Shown: piece after piece, positions 53,183 through 61,816 of the stretch
Numbering within the stretch: the first letter of the stretch is position 1
Layout of the letters: each line of letters starts with the position of its first letter
Position numbers and translations under genes: made by a program
DNA from: CCMP332 sp040218795
GTDB lineage: Bacteria > Bacteroidota > Bacteroidia > Cytophagales > CCMP332
Assembly: GCA_040218795.1 (NCBI GenBank)
Contig: JAVJQT010000003.1
Coordinates: 248,001-312,000, forward strand
Reading direction: 5' to 3'
DNA: 64,000 bases
Notes under the pieces: model-generated
What the model saw: only the letters and a program-made list of their open reading frames with translations
Database searches by the model: none
Told to the model about the DNA's origin: nothing

Positions 53183-54457
53183 TTATTTCAATTCAATGAG
53201 ATTATGGATCAATTCCTTTTCGTTTGTTCTCACTTTTAATACATAAGTTCCGGCAGCATATCCCAATTCCTGAGCACTAAACCTCAATTGATGCTTACCC
53301 GAATCAAACACACCTTCATCTACTAAACTCACCAAATTACCTTTTAAATCGTAAACTTCAATGGTTAATTCCGTTTCCTTAGATAAGGTCACCTCGATAT
53401 TGGTTTTTCCTATATAAGGATTTGGAAAGACGTGCAAATATGTACCATTTTGTGCTAAATCCACACCCAGAGGCGCATAATTATATGGATCAGAGAAAAT
53501 TTCTCCGCAGGAATTGAAGGACTTTACAGTGTAAATTCCACTGTTCGAGGGAATTAAATCCTCAGAGTTCGCACCGGCTATGGGTTGTCCATTGTGATAC
53601 CACTGAATGTTTCCTCCAACAGATGAATATAGAATCCCATCGTTTTCTGTGATACTCGCTTTTTGTGGTAAAGGAATTATGTCGACCTCAACAGGATCAG
53701 ACATTTCGGAAACGCTGCAATTGCTTAACTGCACGGCGTACAATCCGGAAGCACTTGCATTTAATACAGAATCCATTGCACCCCCCAGTTCTATGCCATC
53801 TTTAAACCATTGCATATCAAAATTGCTGGCTGAGGTTTCCAAAGTGACAGACTTGCCCACACAAGCACTTAAAATTCCCGTACCCGCTTGATGAATTTGA
53901 GGTTGATTAGGAATATCAAATAAAATTAAGTGTGAATTGGGCTGGTTTTTAAAAATAGCACCGGATTTAATCGTTGATGGATTGCCATTATTTGTAAAGG
54001 CGTTAATGGCTCCTGAGGAAGTTTCCCAGGACAAATTTGCTTCGGGGCAATTGCCAGTAAGCGGGATCTTTAAGCTGGCGACTTTTAATAAATTGCCTGA
54101 CACTATAAATCCATTTCCACTTCCGGCATACCTGGTCAAGATTGTAAGATTAACATAAGGACCGTCTGCTATTATCAAAGGCTTGTAAGAATTGGGGTCA
54201 GAAGCAGCGGAAAAAGGACTGATATACGAATTATCCACTTGTATTTGAGACCAGTCAATATCCTTGCTGGCTCCTTTTATTAAAGGCAAATTTGAAGAAC
54301 CTAATGCAAAGTCGGCTCCTGAAATTTTTTGGATGTAATAGTCAATCTTTAATTCATTCGCTTGTTTTTGCACATCAAAAGAAAGCTCATAGGAACTCTG
54401 CGCAAAAATGCTTAATGGAAGAAAGAATAAGACTAATATGTAGGGTATTCTTCTCAT
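53183..54457 (-). CDS. T9SS type A cargo with shared N-terminal domain and Ig modules
   Basis: A 424-aa exported protein. Signal peptide MRRIPYILVLFFLPLSIFAQ. Residues 21-165 form a beta domain matching that of the giant protein: 'DFALGSSNLPL' against 'QLGSSDFVF', 'GPYVNLTILTRYAGSG' against 'FEYFNIAIRQ', and 'LLKVASLKIPLTGNCPEANLSWE' against 'RTKIADVYLPIKDKCIFSGLDW'. Two Ig-like domains follow ('QWFKDGIELGGAMDSVLNASASGLYAV' and the 'IQWYHNGQPIAGANSEDL' copy). A type A sorting tail ends it ('LHVFPNPYIGKTNIEV', 'AGTYVLKVRTNEKEL'). It looks like a short version of the giant protein with a different sorting signal. Its ATG overlaps the previous stop (TAATG). Confidence 0.9.
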   Translation of the reverse strand: MRRIPYILVLFFLPLSIFAQSSYELSFDVQKQANELKIDYYIQKISGADFALGSSNLPLIKGASKDIDWSQIQVDNSYISPFSAASDPNSYKPLIIADGPYVNLTILTRYAGSGNGFIVSGNLLKVASLKIPLTGNCPEANLSWETSSGAINAFTNNGNPSTIKSGAIFKNQPNSHLILFDIPNQPQIHQAGTGILSACVGKSVTLETSASNFDMQWFKDGIELGGAMDSVLNASASGLYAVQLSNCSVSEMSDPVEVDIIPLPQKASITENDGILYSSVGGNIQWYHNGQPIAGANSEDLIPSNSGIYTVKSFNSCGEIFSDPYNYAPLGVDLAQNGTYLHVFPNPYIGKTNIEVTLSKETELTIEVYDLKGNLVSLVDEGVFDSGKHQLRFSAQELGYAAGTYVLKVRTNEKELIHNLIELK

Positions 54458-56310
54458 TAGGGAACAGTTGAAAAATATAAAATACTACTGTTTTGATTTA
54501 CTTTATTAAGGTCATCGATATCCACCTCAGTTGGGTTTGAAGTCGCATCAGAAAATAAAACATCAGTGTTCACATAACCTTGAGTCAATGGATTTTGAGC
54601 ATTCAACACTTCTGAGTAATCTAATGCATTAACTTCGCCATCTTCATTTGAATTTCCCGCTGCTACAACTGCAGATGCTCCAATGATTTTATAGCCTCCG
54701 CCACCATAGATATTGGCTGAATTTGTAAAATCAAAAGGGACTGCGTTTGGAACATTGGATAAACTAACAGCCGAATTTGATTGGATTTCGATATGATTTC
54801 TATGTTTTAGAACGATATAATAATTGCCGAAAGCTGCATTAGTAAAGACCGCATAAGCACTATCTCCAGTGACATAATCTCTAATTGAACCGTCTGACAT
54901 TAGCCATGCACTGGAAGAATCAACTAAAGTACCACTAAGACCTGATCTCAAGTAAATCTTAATACTATCAACTGCCGTTACGGGCACAACCTTATTTAAG
55001 AGCATTGGTTTTGATGTGTTTCCACCAAATTCATATATATTTCTCAAAGTATCTCTGAAAACAGGATCAACGCCCATTATAATACCTGAAGAAATGGCAC
55101 CCTCCAGAACTGCCCGAATTCTCAACTTCAATTCTGTGCTTTGCCCAATCATAATTACAGAATTACCCTGAGCAGGAACTAAACTTTCAACAACTCCACC
55201 TCCAGTGATTGTAGTGGAATTGGGTCCTTGGCCTAAATTGAAGAATATCGTATCCCCTGCCACAATTTCAAATCCTTCGGCAACGACTGATTGGGTTTGA
55301 GTAACACCATCCGCGGTTGCATATTGAACCTGCACAACAGAAGGGTCTAATGTATTCTCCAAAATGCTAAAACCCCACGAATTGGTATTGTAACTGGCAT
55401 TATAACCCACTACATTATTATTTGCCACGGTTCTCGCGCCCAAATATTCAACTCCAATTTTAGGGTTAGATCCACTGTATTGAACGCCATTTATCCAAAA
55501 TGGCCTAAAGTTTCCTGAAGCATCTCCCACCGGAAAGCGCATAAATTCATTTGCACCACCGGGATACCTGTATAGTGCATTAGCCATCAATCCATTTCCG
55601 GATACAGAGTCCATAGTTACTAATCCTCCGTTGAGTACAACTAATGAATCTGTCGCAGAATTGCCATATTGCACTCTTCCAGAATTGAAATCAGCGGTAT
55701 CTGAAACATGAACGACCGACTCCAGGTTGATTAAATTTGTATTCAGACCGGCATTAAACGCTATTTTTCGCACAAGAAGGTTTGCTCCAATCGCATCGGT
55801 ATTAATTCTTTTGTTATTGTCATTTCCAACAAAGGCCAATTCACCTGTATTGGTCACTACGGTTGCGCCTCCAAATGCAACAAATGCGTTTTGGATTTGA
55901 AATGTCCCGCCGTTTTGCGCAAAACCACCGGAAAGAATATCAAAATATCTGGATTCAAAACTTCCCGTATTGGCAAGTGTGGAAGAAACAATGGTTGAAT
56001 CGGTAATCAAGGCCGTAGCGCCTGTATTGTTTATAAATTGAGAAGTGTTATTTAAGCTTATATTAGTTAAAAGATCGAAGCTGGCGCCATTGTTATTATT
56101 GAATATGCCCGTATTGTTGAGTATCATACTTCCGGCATCGAAGTCACCGTTATTGGTGATCACAGCATTCCCGTTAAGGGTCACGTCCATGTCGGTGCTA
56201 AATATAGAACCTGTACTGAGGAAGATATTGGCTCCGTTACTAATTGTAACTTGTGCATTTGTATTTGCCACAATAAGCGCCAATACTATTAAGAAGTAAT
56301 ATTTTCTCAT
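54457..56310 (-). CDS. Exported protein with dockerin-like C-terminus, head of the T9SS locus
   Basis: A 617-aa protein with a signal peptide (MRKYYFLIVLALIVANTNAQ). Residues about 20-230 are short beta repeats rich in N, G and T ('NGNAVITNNGDFDAGSMILNNTGIFNNN'), fitting a beta-helix. A central beta region follows. The end, about 551-605, reads like a dockerin: 'GNSNEDGEVNALDYSEVL' has Ca ligands at positions 1, 3, 5, 9 and 12 (N553, N555, D557, N561, D564), and a second, looser loop 'SDATSNPTEVDIDDLNKV' follows after about 20 residues. No T9SS tail is present, so surface attachment would need a partner. First gene of the locus, with a promoter at 56333-56340. Confidence 0.78.
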   Translation of the reverse strand: MRKYYFLIVLALIVANTNAQVTISNGANIFLSTGSIFSTDMDVTLNGNAVITNNGDFDAGSMILNNTGIFNNNNGASFDLLTNISLNNTSQFINNTGATALITDSTIVSSTLANTGSFESRYFDILSGGFAQNGGTFQIQNAFVAFGGATVVTNTGELAFVGNDNNKRINTDAIGANLLVRKIAFNAGLNTNLINLESVVHVSDTADFNSGRVQYGNSATDSLVVLNGGLVTMDSVSGNGLMANALYRYPGGANEFMRFPVGDASGNFRPFWINGVQYSGSNPKIGVEYLGARTVANNNVVGYNASYNTNSWGFSILENTLDPSVVQVQYATADGVTQTQSVVAEGFEIVAGDTIFFNLGQGPNSTTITGGGVVESLVPAQGNSVIMIGQSTELKLRIRAVLEGAISSGIIMGVDPVFRDTLRNIYEFGGNTSKPMLLNKVVPVTAVDSIKIYLRSGLSGTLVDSSSAWLMSDGSIRDYVTGDSAYAVFTNAAFGNYYIVLKHRNHIEIQSNSAVSLSNVPNAVPFDFTNSANIYGGGGYKIIGASAVVAAGNSNEDGEVNALDYSEVLNAQNPLTQGYVNTDVLFSDATSNPTEVDIDDLNKVNQNSSILYFSTVP

Positions 56311-56332
56311 AAGCCTAATAGCTGGATGGTAT

Positions 56333-56340
56333 CAAAAATA
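56333..56340 (-). promoter_or_regulatory. -7 promoter element for the T9SS locus
   Basis: On the reverse strand this reads TATTTTTG, an exact TAnnTTTG, 22 nt ahead of the 617-aa gene's ATG at 56310. No clear TTTG is found at the -33 position. It is the only strong reverse promoter seen ahead of the six genes. Confidence 0.5.
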
Positions 56341-56449
56341 TAAAAAACTCTCAATACTTTATGCCAGATAAATTTAAAGTTACGAACCTGATATTAAAAG
56401 GTTAGTGATTTTTAAGATTTTCAAAGGAAAATCTTTATTTCGCCACATC

Positions 56450-57178
56450 ATGAAAAAGCTTTATACAATATGGATGATCATCATATTCGTCATTACCTTC
56501 TTCATGCTTTTCCCTTTCTACTATGTATTCCTTCAAAATAAAAAATGGCACCGCCTCGCTCATAATTTAACAAAAATTTGGGCATGGGTGATAATGAAAT
56601 GTGGCCTGATTTCAATTGAAGCGGTATTTGAAGCTAAAATTGAACCCAAAAAAAAATACATTTATACCCCCAATCATTTTTCGTATTTTGATATCCCCTT
56701 GATATCCTATCTCACTCCAGGTTTTTACAAATTCATCGGTAAAAAATCGCTTGGCGAAATTCCGGTCTTCGGCTATATGTTTCGCAATCTTTATATAACC
56801 GTAAACAGAGAAAGTAAAACCAATGCCTATAAAACCTTGATAAGAGCGGTGGACACTTTAAATCAAGGCATTGGACTGGTGGTTTATCCGGAAGGTGGAA
56901 TTCTGAGCCCCGGCCCTGAATTGGCGCCATTTAAAGACGGTCCCTTTAGAATGGCGGTGGAAAGCAATACAGAAATCATTCCTGTTACTATTCCTTTTAA
57001 TTGGATATTTTTGCCGGATAATACCTGGCTTATCAATCGGAGGAAACTAAAAATAATTTATCACCGACCTTTGAAGCCGGAGGGAAATGCTCAGAGCGAA
57101 GTCGAACGATTGAAAAAAGAATGTTTTAAAATAATCTCTGAAAGACTCAAAAAAGAACTCGAAAGTGAAAATAGATAA
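56450..57178 (+). CDS. 1-acyl-sn-glycerol-3-phosphate acyltransferase (PlsC family)
   Basis: A 242-aa membrane enzyme of phospholipid synthesis, adding an acyl chain to lysophosphatidate. I chose ATG 56450 ('MKKLYTIWMIIIFVITFFM', an N-terminal anchor helix) over GTG 56405. The HX4D block is 'NHFSYFDIPLISY'; block II is 'IPVFGYMFRNLYITVNRES'; block III is 'VVYPEGGILSPGP'; block IV is 'EIIPVTIPFNW'. All catalytic positions are standard, in contrast to the divergent family member at 25676. It overlaps gatC by 14 nt and is divergent from the T9SS locus. Confidence 0.92.
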   Translation: MKKLYTIWMIIIFVITFFMLFPFYYVFLQNKKWHRLAHNLTKIWAWVIMKCGLISIEAVFEAKIEPKKKYIYTPNHFSYFDIPLISYLTPGFYKFIGKKSLGEIPVFGYMFRNLYITVNRESKTNAYKTLIRAVDTLNQGIGLVVYPEGGILSPGPELAPFKDGPFRMAVESNTEIIPVTIPFNWIFLPDNTWLINRRKLKIIYHRPLKPEGNAQSEVERLKKECFKIISERLKKELESENR

Positions 57179-57455
57179 AAGTACAGTAGATAAAATTGCT
57201 CATTTGTCAAGACTTAGTTTTGATGAAAAATCCAAAGAGAAAATGTTATTGGAATTAAATGTGATCATTGAATGGATCGATAAACTTGAAGAAGTGGATA
57301 CCGAAGGCATCGAACCATTAACCAATATGTCGCATGAAGTGAGCGTTGTCAGAGAAGATGAGGTTAAAAATGAGCTGAGTCACGAAGAGGCTCTAAAAAA
57401 TGCCCCAAAGAAAGACAGCAATTATTTCAGGGTACCAAAAGTGCTCGATAATTAA
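57165..57455 (+). CDS. gatC: Asp/Glu-tRNA amidotransferase subunit C
   Basis: A 96-aa small subunit of GatCAB, which turns Glu-tRNA(Gln) or Asp-tRNA(Asn) into the correct Gln or Asn form. 'VDKIAHLSRLSFDEKSKEKML' and 'VDTEGIEPLTNMSHEVSVVREDEV' are the family blocks, and it ends 'YFRVPKVLDN'. The start is GTG at 57165, inside the end of the acyltransferase gene. gatA and gatB are not next to it. Confidence 0.95.
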   Translation: MKIDKSTVDKIAHLSRLSFDEKSKEKMLLELNVIIEWIDKLEEVDTEGIEPLTNMSHEVSVVREDEVKNELSHEEALKNAPKKDSNYFRVPKVLDN

Positions 57456-57458
57456 TTA

Positions 57459-60440
57459 ATGAAACATTTTTTTACGCGGCCCGATTGGCCAAAATTTGAT
57501 CGAAGTCTTTTTCAGATTATTCTTGTTCTCACAGGAATTACTTTTGCACTCTTTATATATGCCCTTACATACGAAGGATCATTTGTATTTCCTATGGAAA
57601 CAAGACTGGTCCCGGATATAGCAAAAGTTAAACTCTTTAATTATATCAGTCCCTACGGAGATTTTTCACCCGGAATCAACAGTCTGATCAATTTCCAGAA
57701 GTATTATGCCGGTGAATTTGAAATGCCCATCCGGGCCGGTCAATTATTTCAGATTAGCTTTTTCCTTTGCATAGTTGTGCTCAGCACCATGGTTGTTCGG
57801 ATTTCGGGATGGTTGTTTTATATAGGTATTTCGCTGATCATCCTTTTTTTGGTTTATTTCAAAATACAGGAGTTCGGTATAATGTCCGGCTATGAGGATT
57901 ATTTACTTTATGCCCTCTGCGCTCTGCTCGCCGGTTTCGTGTTTTATCTTCACAATTATCATTTTGAGAAATCATTTAAATTTCATTTTCTGTTATCAGC
58001 CCTAGCCTGGGGTCTTCTTTGGATAATAATATTATTATTTGGAAAGGGCAATGAATTGCTTTTTCAACTGAGCAATTTTGCTTTTCCCGCCTGCATTTTA
58101 ATATCTGTGGTATTCATCATTCTTATCGGACATGAACCAATTCATGTATTCTTTGCCATGATCAGCTATTCCTCCAATCAATTTAGCAGGGCAAGAATTG
58201 TAAATTTTATAATCTTGTCTCTTTTGTATTTGGGCAATGTCGGATTGAGCTATGCTAAAACCATCGGCAAAATAGATTGGGATATTATATATACCCCATT
58301 TCAGCTGATGTTGCTCTTTGCCATTATTGCCGGTTATTACGGTTTTCAAAAACGCTTTGATTCGGTAAAATTGTTTGAATCCCGAACGGTACTATTAATA
58401 GTGTATTCTACGCTTAGCCTTTTTACACTTTCATTCCTGAGTTTTGCCTATTTCTCCGGGCACGATGCCATCGTGGAGATCATTGAAGATGCCACACTTT
58501 ATTCTCAGTTGGGTATGGGGACAATTTTTTTCTTCTACCTGATTGTCAATTTTGGCGATCTGCTACAGCAAAAAGTAAAAGCCTACAAGGTGGTTTACCG
58601 TCCCGAACGATTTCCAATATTGACGGCCTTTATCGGAGGCATTGTCATAATGGTAGCCATGTTTATGCGAAGTGGGATGTTTCCCTATTATCAATCGATG
58701 GGAATTATTTATTCGGGAATGGCTGATAATTATCTGGTCAACGGGGATGTTAAAATGGCACAGGTATTCTATGAGGAAGCCAGTGTTTTCGCCTTTAACA
58801 ATAGCCGAACCACCATGAATCAGGCAGATATTTATAAAAAGGAGGGCAATCGGCAAGGGACTGTATTGAGTTTAAAAAATTCGATCTTCAAAAATCCGGA
58901 ACCTGTGCATTTCATTGACCTCGCAGCACAGTTTGAGCAAAACGACAAATTTTTCGATGCTGTATTTAGCTTACAGGAAGGTATTTCTAAATTTCCCGAA
59001 TCGAATTCCATTAGCAATAATCTTGCTTTGCTTTATACCAAATCCAAATTGTACGATTCGGCTTTTATCTACTTCAATAAAACTGATGATTTGAGCAGAG
59101 AGAGAAATTTGAGTGCCATGCTGAGCAAAGCCTCCTATTTCAATCCCGATTCGCTCCCCGAGCTTAGCAAGAATGACATAACTGAAATCACCAATCGAAT
59201 TTCCATTTACAATAAAGCTCTCGTACCCTTTGCCGACAGCATGGCTTTTGATATTCTCAAAGATTCCGTCATAGAATTTGCAGAGTATTCCTATTTCTAC
59301 AATCTGAATATCAATAAGCTTTTAACCAGTCGAAGCATACTCAGGAATGACATCGAGCAATTGTTAAAACTAAATCTTAGCGATGAATATTTCAGAGACC
59401 TTTATTTACTGCGTGGTATGGATGCCTATTTCAAAAACAATATCGCCGATGCCATTTCTGATTTTGAAAATGCCATCAATTTCAGCGGAATGACCTCGGC
59501 CTACGTATCTGATCTGGTTGGTACTTTATTAATGGCCAAAGAACTGTATGGCCTTGCCGAACCTTTTATGGAGCGGGCAGAAAGAGCCGTTTATGAGAAT
59601 TCCCCAATTAAATTGTTGGCCATTTATTCCGAGAATGAGGACAAAGAAAAACTTCAATCACTGTTGAGTAAATCCTATGTAAAAAAACTTCTTGGCGATT
59701 CAACGCATAAAGAATGGAGCGCTGTGGTCTATAATGAAAGGTCTTACGAAGATATTGACACTTCAAATGAATTAATGGCCTATGTGAATTTCAAATTGCA
59801 TAAAGAGGAATTTACAAAGGAAGAATTTGAAGAAATGCCCAATAGCTTTAAAAATGATTATTTAAGATTAAAAACCTCTGCGCTTGTTTTGAAGCATCTA
59901 ATTGAAAATGAAGCTCTTAATACTATCGAAGCTTTCTATTTGCAACAAAAGAACATTTTGCAAAACAGCTCAGAATTGGATGAATTGTTTTTGAGCTATC
60001 TCTATCTGGAAAATCACCTCGAAAAATTTAAATCTTATTTGGCCAAGGCAGAAGAAACATCGCTTTATTATCCACTTTATAAAGCCTGGCAAAATAAAAC
60101 TCAGGCTAATACGTCTGAATTTTTGAGATATGCAGAAATCGCCGTTCAGAGCTTGGGTTATGATCCCAATGTTATGCTACTTAAAATAGACCTGATGAAG
60201 GCGAATGGGAAAGACGATACTGAAATCTATTATGAATTGGTCAATGACTTGATGGTCTATCCCGAAAATGAGGCGTTGGAGAAAGCCTATGTATTGCAGG
60301 CTGCAAAAATTGGCCTCGAAAGTTTTGCTGAAAAAGAACTGGAAGACTTAAAAAACAAATTGCAGGCCGAAGAATACCGCGACTTTTTTACCGAATATCA
60401 AAAAATTCTTCAGGAACATGCTTTAGACGATAATTGGTAA
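57459..60440 (+). CDS. Large membrane protein with TPR-like C-terminal half
   Basis: A 993-aa protein of unknown function. The first 430 residues hold about ten transmembrane helices (for example 'LFQIILVLTGITFALFIYAL', 'LFYIGISLIILFLVYFKI', 'TAFIGGIVIMVAMFM'). The remaining 560 residues are soluble and helical with TPR-like pairs ('MAQVFYEEASVFAFNNSRTTMNQADIYKKEGN', 'IADAISDFENAINFS', 'LAEPFMERAERAVYENSP'). This plan, a membrane bundle plus a helical repeat domain, suggests a scaffold or assembly factor in the inner membrane. It starts 3 bp after gatC. No enzyme motif is visible. Confidence 0.75.
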   Translation: MKHFFTRPDWPKFDRSLFQIILVLTGITFALFIYALTYEGSFVFPMETRLVPDIAKVKLFNYISPYGDFSPGINSLINFQKYYAGEFEMPIRAGQLFQISFFLCIVVLSTMVVRISGWLFYIGISLIILFLVYFKIQEFGIMSGYEDYLLYALCALLAGFVFYLHNYHFEKSFKFHFLLSALAWGLLWIIILLFGKGNELLFQLSNFAFPACILISVVFIILIGHEPIHVFFAMISYSSNQFSRARIVNFIILSLLYLGNVGLSYAKTIGKIDWDIIYTPFQLMLLFAIIAGYYGFQKRFDSVKLFESRTVLLIVYSTLSLFTLSFLSFAYFSGHDAIVEIIEDATLYSQLGMGTIFFFYLIVNFGDLLQQKVKAYKVVYRPERFPILTAFIGGIVIMVAMFMRSGMFPYYQSMGIIYSGMADNYLVNGDVKMAQVFYEEASVFAFNNSRTTMNQADIYKKEGNRQGTVLSLKNSIFKNPEPVHFIDLAAQFEQNDKFFDAVFSLQEGISKFPESNSISNNLALLYTKSKLYDSAFIYFNKTDDLSRERNLSAMLSKASYFNPDSLPELSKNDITEITNRISIYNKALVPFADSMAFDILKDSVIEFAEYSYFYNLNINKLLTSRSILRNDIEQLLKLNLSDEYFRDLYLLRGMDAYFKNNIADAISDFENAINFSGMTSAYVSDLVGTLLMAKELYGLAEPFMERAERAVYENSPIKLLAIYSENEDKEKLQSLLSKSYVKKLLGDSTHKEWSAVVYNERSYEDIDTSNELMAYVNFKLHKEEFTKEEFEEMPNSFKNDYLRLKTSALVLKHLIENEALNTIEAFYLQQKNILQNSSELDELFLSYLYLENHLEKFKSYLAKAEETSLYYPLYKAWQNKTQANTSEFLRYAEIAVQSLGYDPNVMLLKIDLMKANGKDDTEIYYELVNDLMVYPENEALEKAYVLQAAKIGLESFAEKELEDLKNKLQAEEYRDFFTEYQKILQEHALDDNW

Positions 60441-60452
60441 ATAGTATTTTTG
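60422..60452 (+). promoter_or_regulatory. Promoter for the ABC ATPase gene
   Basis: TATTTTTG at 60445-60452 matches the -7 consensus exactly, with TTTA at 60422-60425 nineteen bases upstream. It begins only 5 nt after the previous gene ends, so the ABC gene can be transcribed on its own. Confidence 0.5.
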
Positions 60453-60495
60453 CTTCTTATCCGCCGTCCTATTATTTTGCGTAAATTTCCGGGCA

Positions 60496-61200
60496 TTGTC
60501 AAAAATTATAAGCACATACGAGATCTCTAAAATCTACCACATGGGAACCCAAACGGTAAATGCATTGAGATCCATTTCCATAGATATAAACAGAGGTGAA
60601 TATGTGGCATTTATGGGGCCTTCGGGTTCCGGTAAATCCACATTGATGAACATTATCGGATGTCTTGATTCGCCGACTGATGGAAAATATATTTTAAATG
60701 AAAACGATGTCTCTCATCTTTCCGAAAATGAGTTGGCAGAAATTAGAAATAAAGAGATAGGCTTTGTTTTTCAAACCTTTAATCTCCTTCCGCGCTCCAG
60801 TGCATTGGAAAATGTAGAGTTACCTCTTATCTATGCCGGTATGGCAAAAAAAGAAAGAAAGGAGCGAGCCATGGAAGCCCTTGAAAAGGTAGAGCTATCC
60901 GACAGGTCTGATCATAAACCCAATGAGCTTTCCGGAGGCCAAAGACAAAGGGTAGCCATTGCCAGAGCTCTGGTAAATGATCCGAGTATTATTTTGGCCG
61001 ATGAGCCCACCGGAAATCTTGATTCTAAAACATCTTACGGAATAATGGATTTATTTAATAACCTCCATGAAAAAGGTAATACCATAATAATGGTTACACA
61101 TGAGGAGGATATTGCAGAATACGCCCACAGGGTAGTAAGATTAATAGACGGTTTGATAGAAAGCGATGAAAAAAATAAGGAAGTTAAATTGAGTCATTGA
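60496..61200 (+). CDS. ABC transporter ATP-binding protein, LolD/MacB type
   Basis: A 234-aa ATPase. Walker A is 'GPSGSGKST', the Q loop is 'VFQTFNLLPRSSALENVELP', the signature is 'LSGGQRQRVAIARAL', Walker B is 'IILADEPTGNLD', and the H loop is 'VTHEEDIA'. The 'MGPSGSGKSTLMNIIGCLD' run is that of the MacB/LolD/FtsE class, which pull substrates out of the membrane with a FtsX-like permease. No permease gene is adjacent, so the partner is encoded elsewhere. The start is TTG at 60496, fitting family N-termini. Confidence 0.95.
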   Translation: MSKIISTYEISKIYHMGTQTVNALRSISIDINRGEYVAFMGPSGSGKSTLMNIIGCLDSPTDGKYILNENDVSHLSENELAEIRNKEIGFVFQTFNLLPRSSALENVELPLIYAGMAKKERKERAMEALEKVELSDRSDHKPNELSGGQRQRVAIARALVNDPSIILADEPTGNLDSKTSYGIMDLFNNLHEKGNTIIMVTHEEDIAEYAHRVVRLIDGLIESDEKNKEVKLSH

Positions 61201-61748
61201 TGAAGATTTATACTAAAAAAGGAGATGACGGTACAACCTCGCTTTTAGGAGGCACGCGATTGCGAAAAAACAATATAAGAATTGAAGCCTATGGTACTTT
61301 GGATGAGCTCAACGCCTATCTGGGACTTTTAAGAGACCAAAGCGCCAATAAAGGCAGGATCGAAGAATTGAAAACGATCCAGGAGATTTTATTTACAATC
61401 GGTTCGCATTTAGCAGCAGAGCCGGGCGAGAGCAAATTCCCTTTGCCTGAAATTAAAGATGAAGACATTTTGTTTCTTGAAAAAGAAATTGACAAAATGG
61501 AAGAAAGCTTGGAGCCGATGAAAAACTTCATTTTACCGGGGGGCCATAGTTCAGTTTCAATTTGTCATATTTGCCGTTGTATATGCCGAAGAGCAGAACG
61601 TCAGGTGATATCTCTTGCCGAATTGGAAGATGTAAAACCCATTATTATAAAATATCTAAACAGGCTCTCTGATTATCTATTTGTATTGTCGCGAAAGATA
61701 TCGGCGGAAGTAAAAGCAGAAGAAACGGCATGGAAACCCAGAGAATAG
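61200..61748 (+). CDS. ATP:cob(I)alamin adenosyltransferase, PduO type
   Basis: A 182-aa enzyme that makes adenosylcobalamin from cob(I)alamin and ATP. The N-terminal 'YTKKGDDGTTSLLGG' is the ATP-binding signature, followed by 'IEAYGTLDELNAYLGLLR'; the C-terminal helix pair includes 'RCICRRAERQVISLAE' and 'YLNRLSDYLFVLSR'. It supplies cofactor to B12 enzymes such as methylmalonyl-CoA mutase. The ATG at 61200 overlaps the ABC gene's stop (TGATG); a TTG one codon earlier is less likely. Confidence 0.94.
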   Translation: MKIYTKKGDDGTTSLLGGTRLRKNNIRIEAYGTLDELNAYLGLLRDQSANKGRIEELKTIQEILFTIGSHLAAEPGESKFPLPEIKDEDILFLEKEIDKMEESLEPMKNFILPGGHSSVSICHICRCICRRAERQVISLAELEDVKPIIIKYLNRLSDYLFVLSRKISAEVKAEETAWKPRE

Positions 61749-61816
61749 ATATTTGAAAAAAGTTAAAGTATTTGTAAATTATTCAGCACATTTTTAAAAC
61801 GATTAACACAAGCAAC

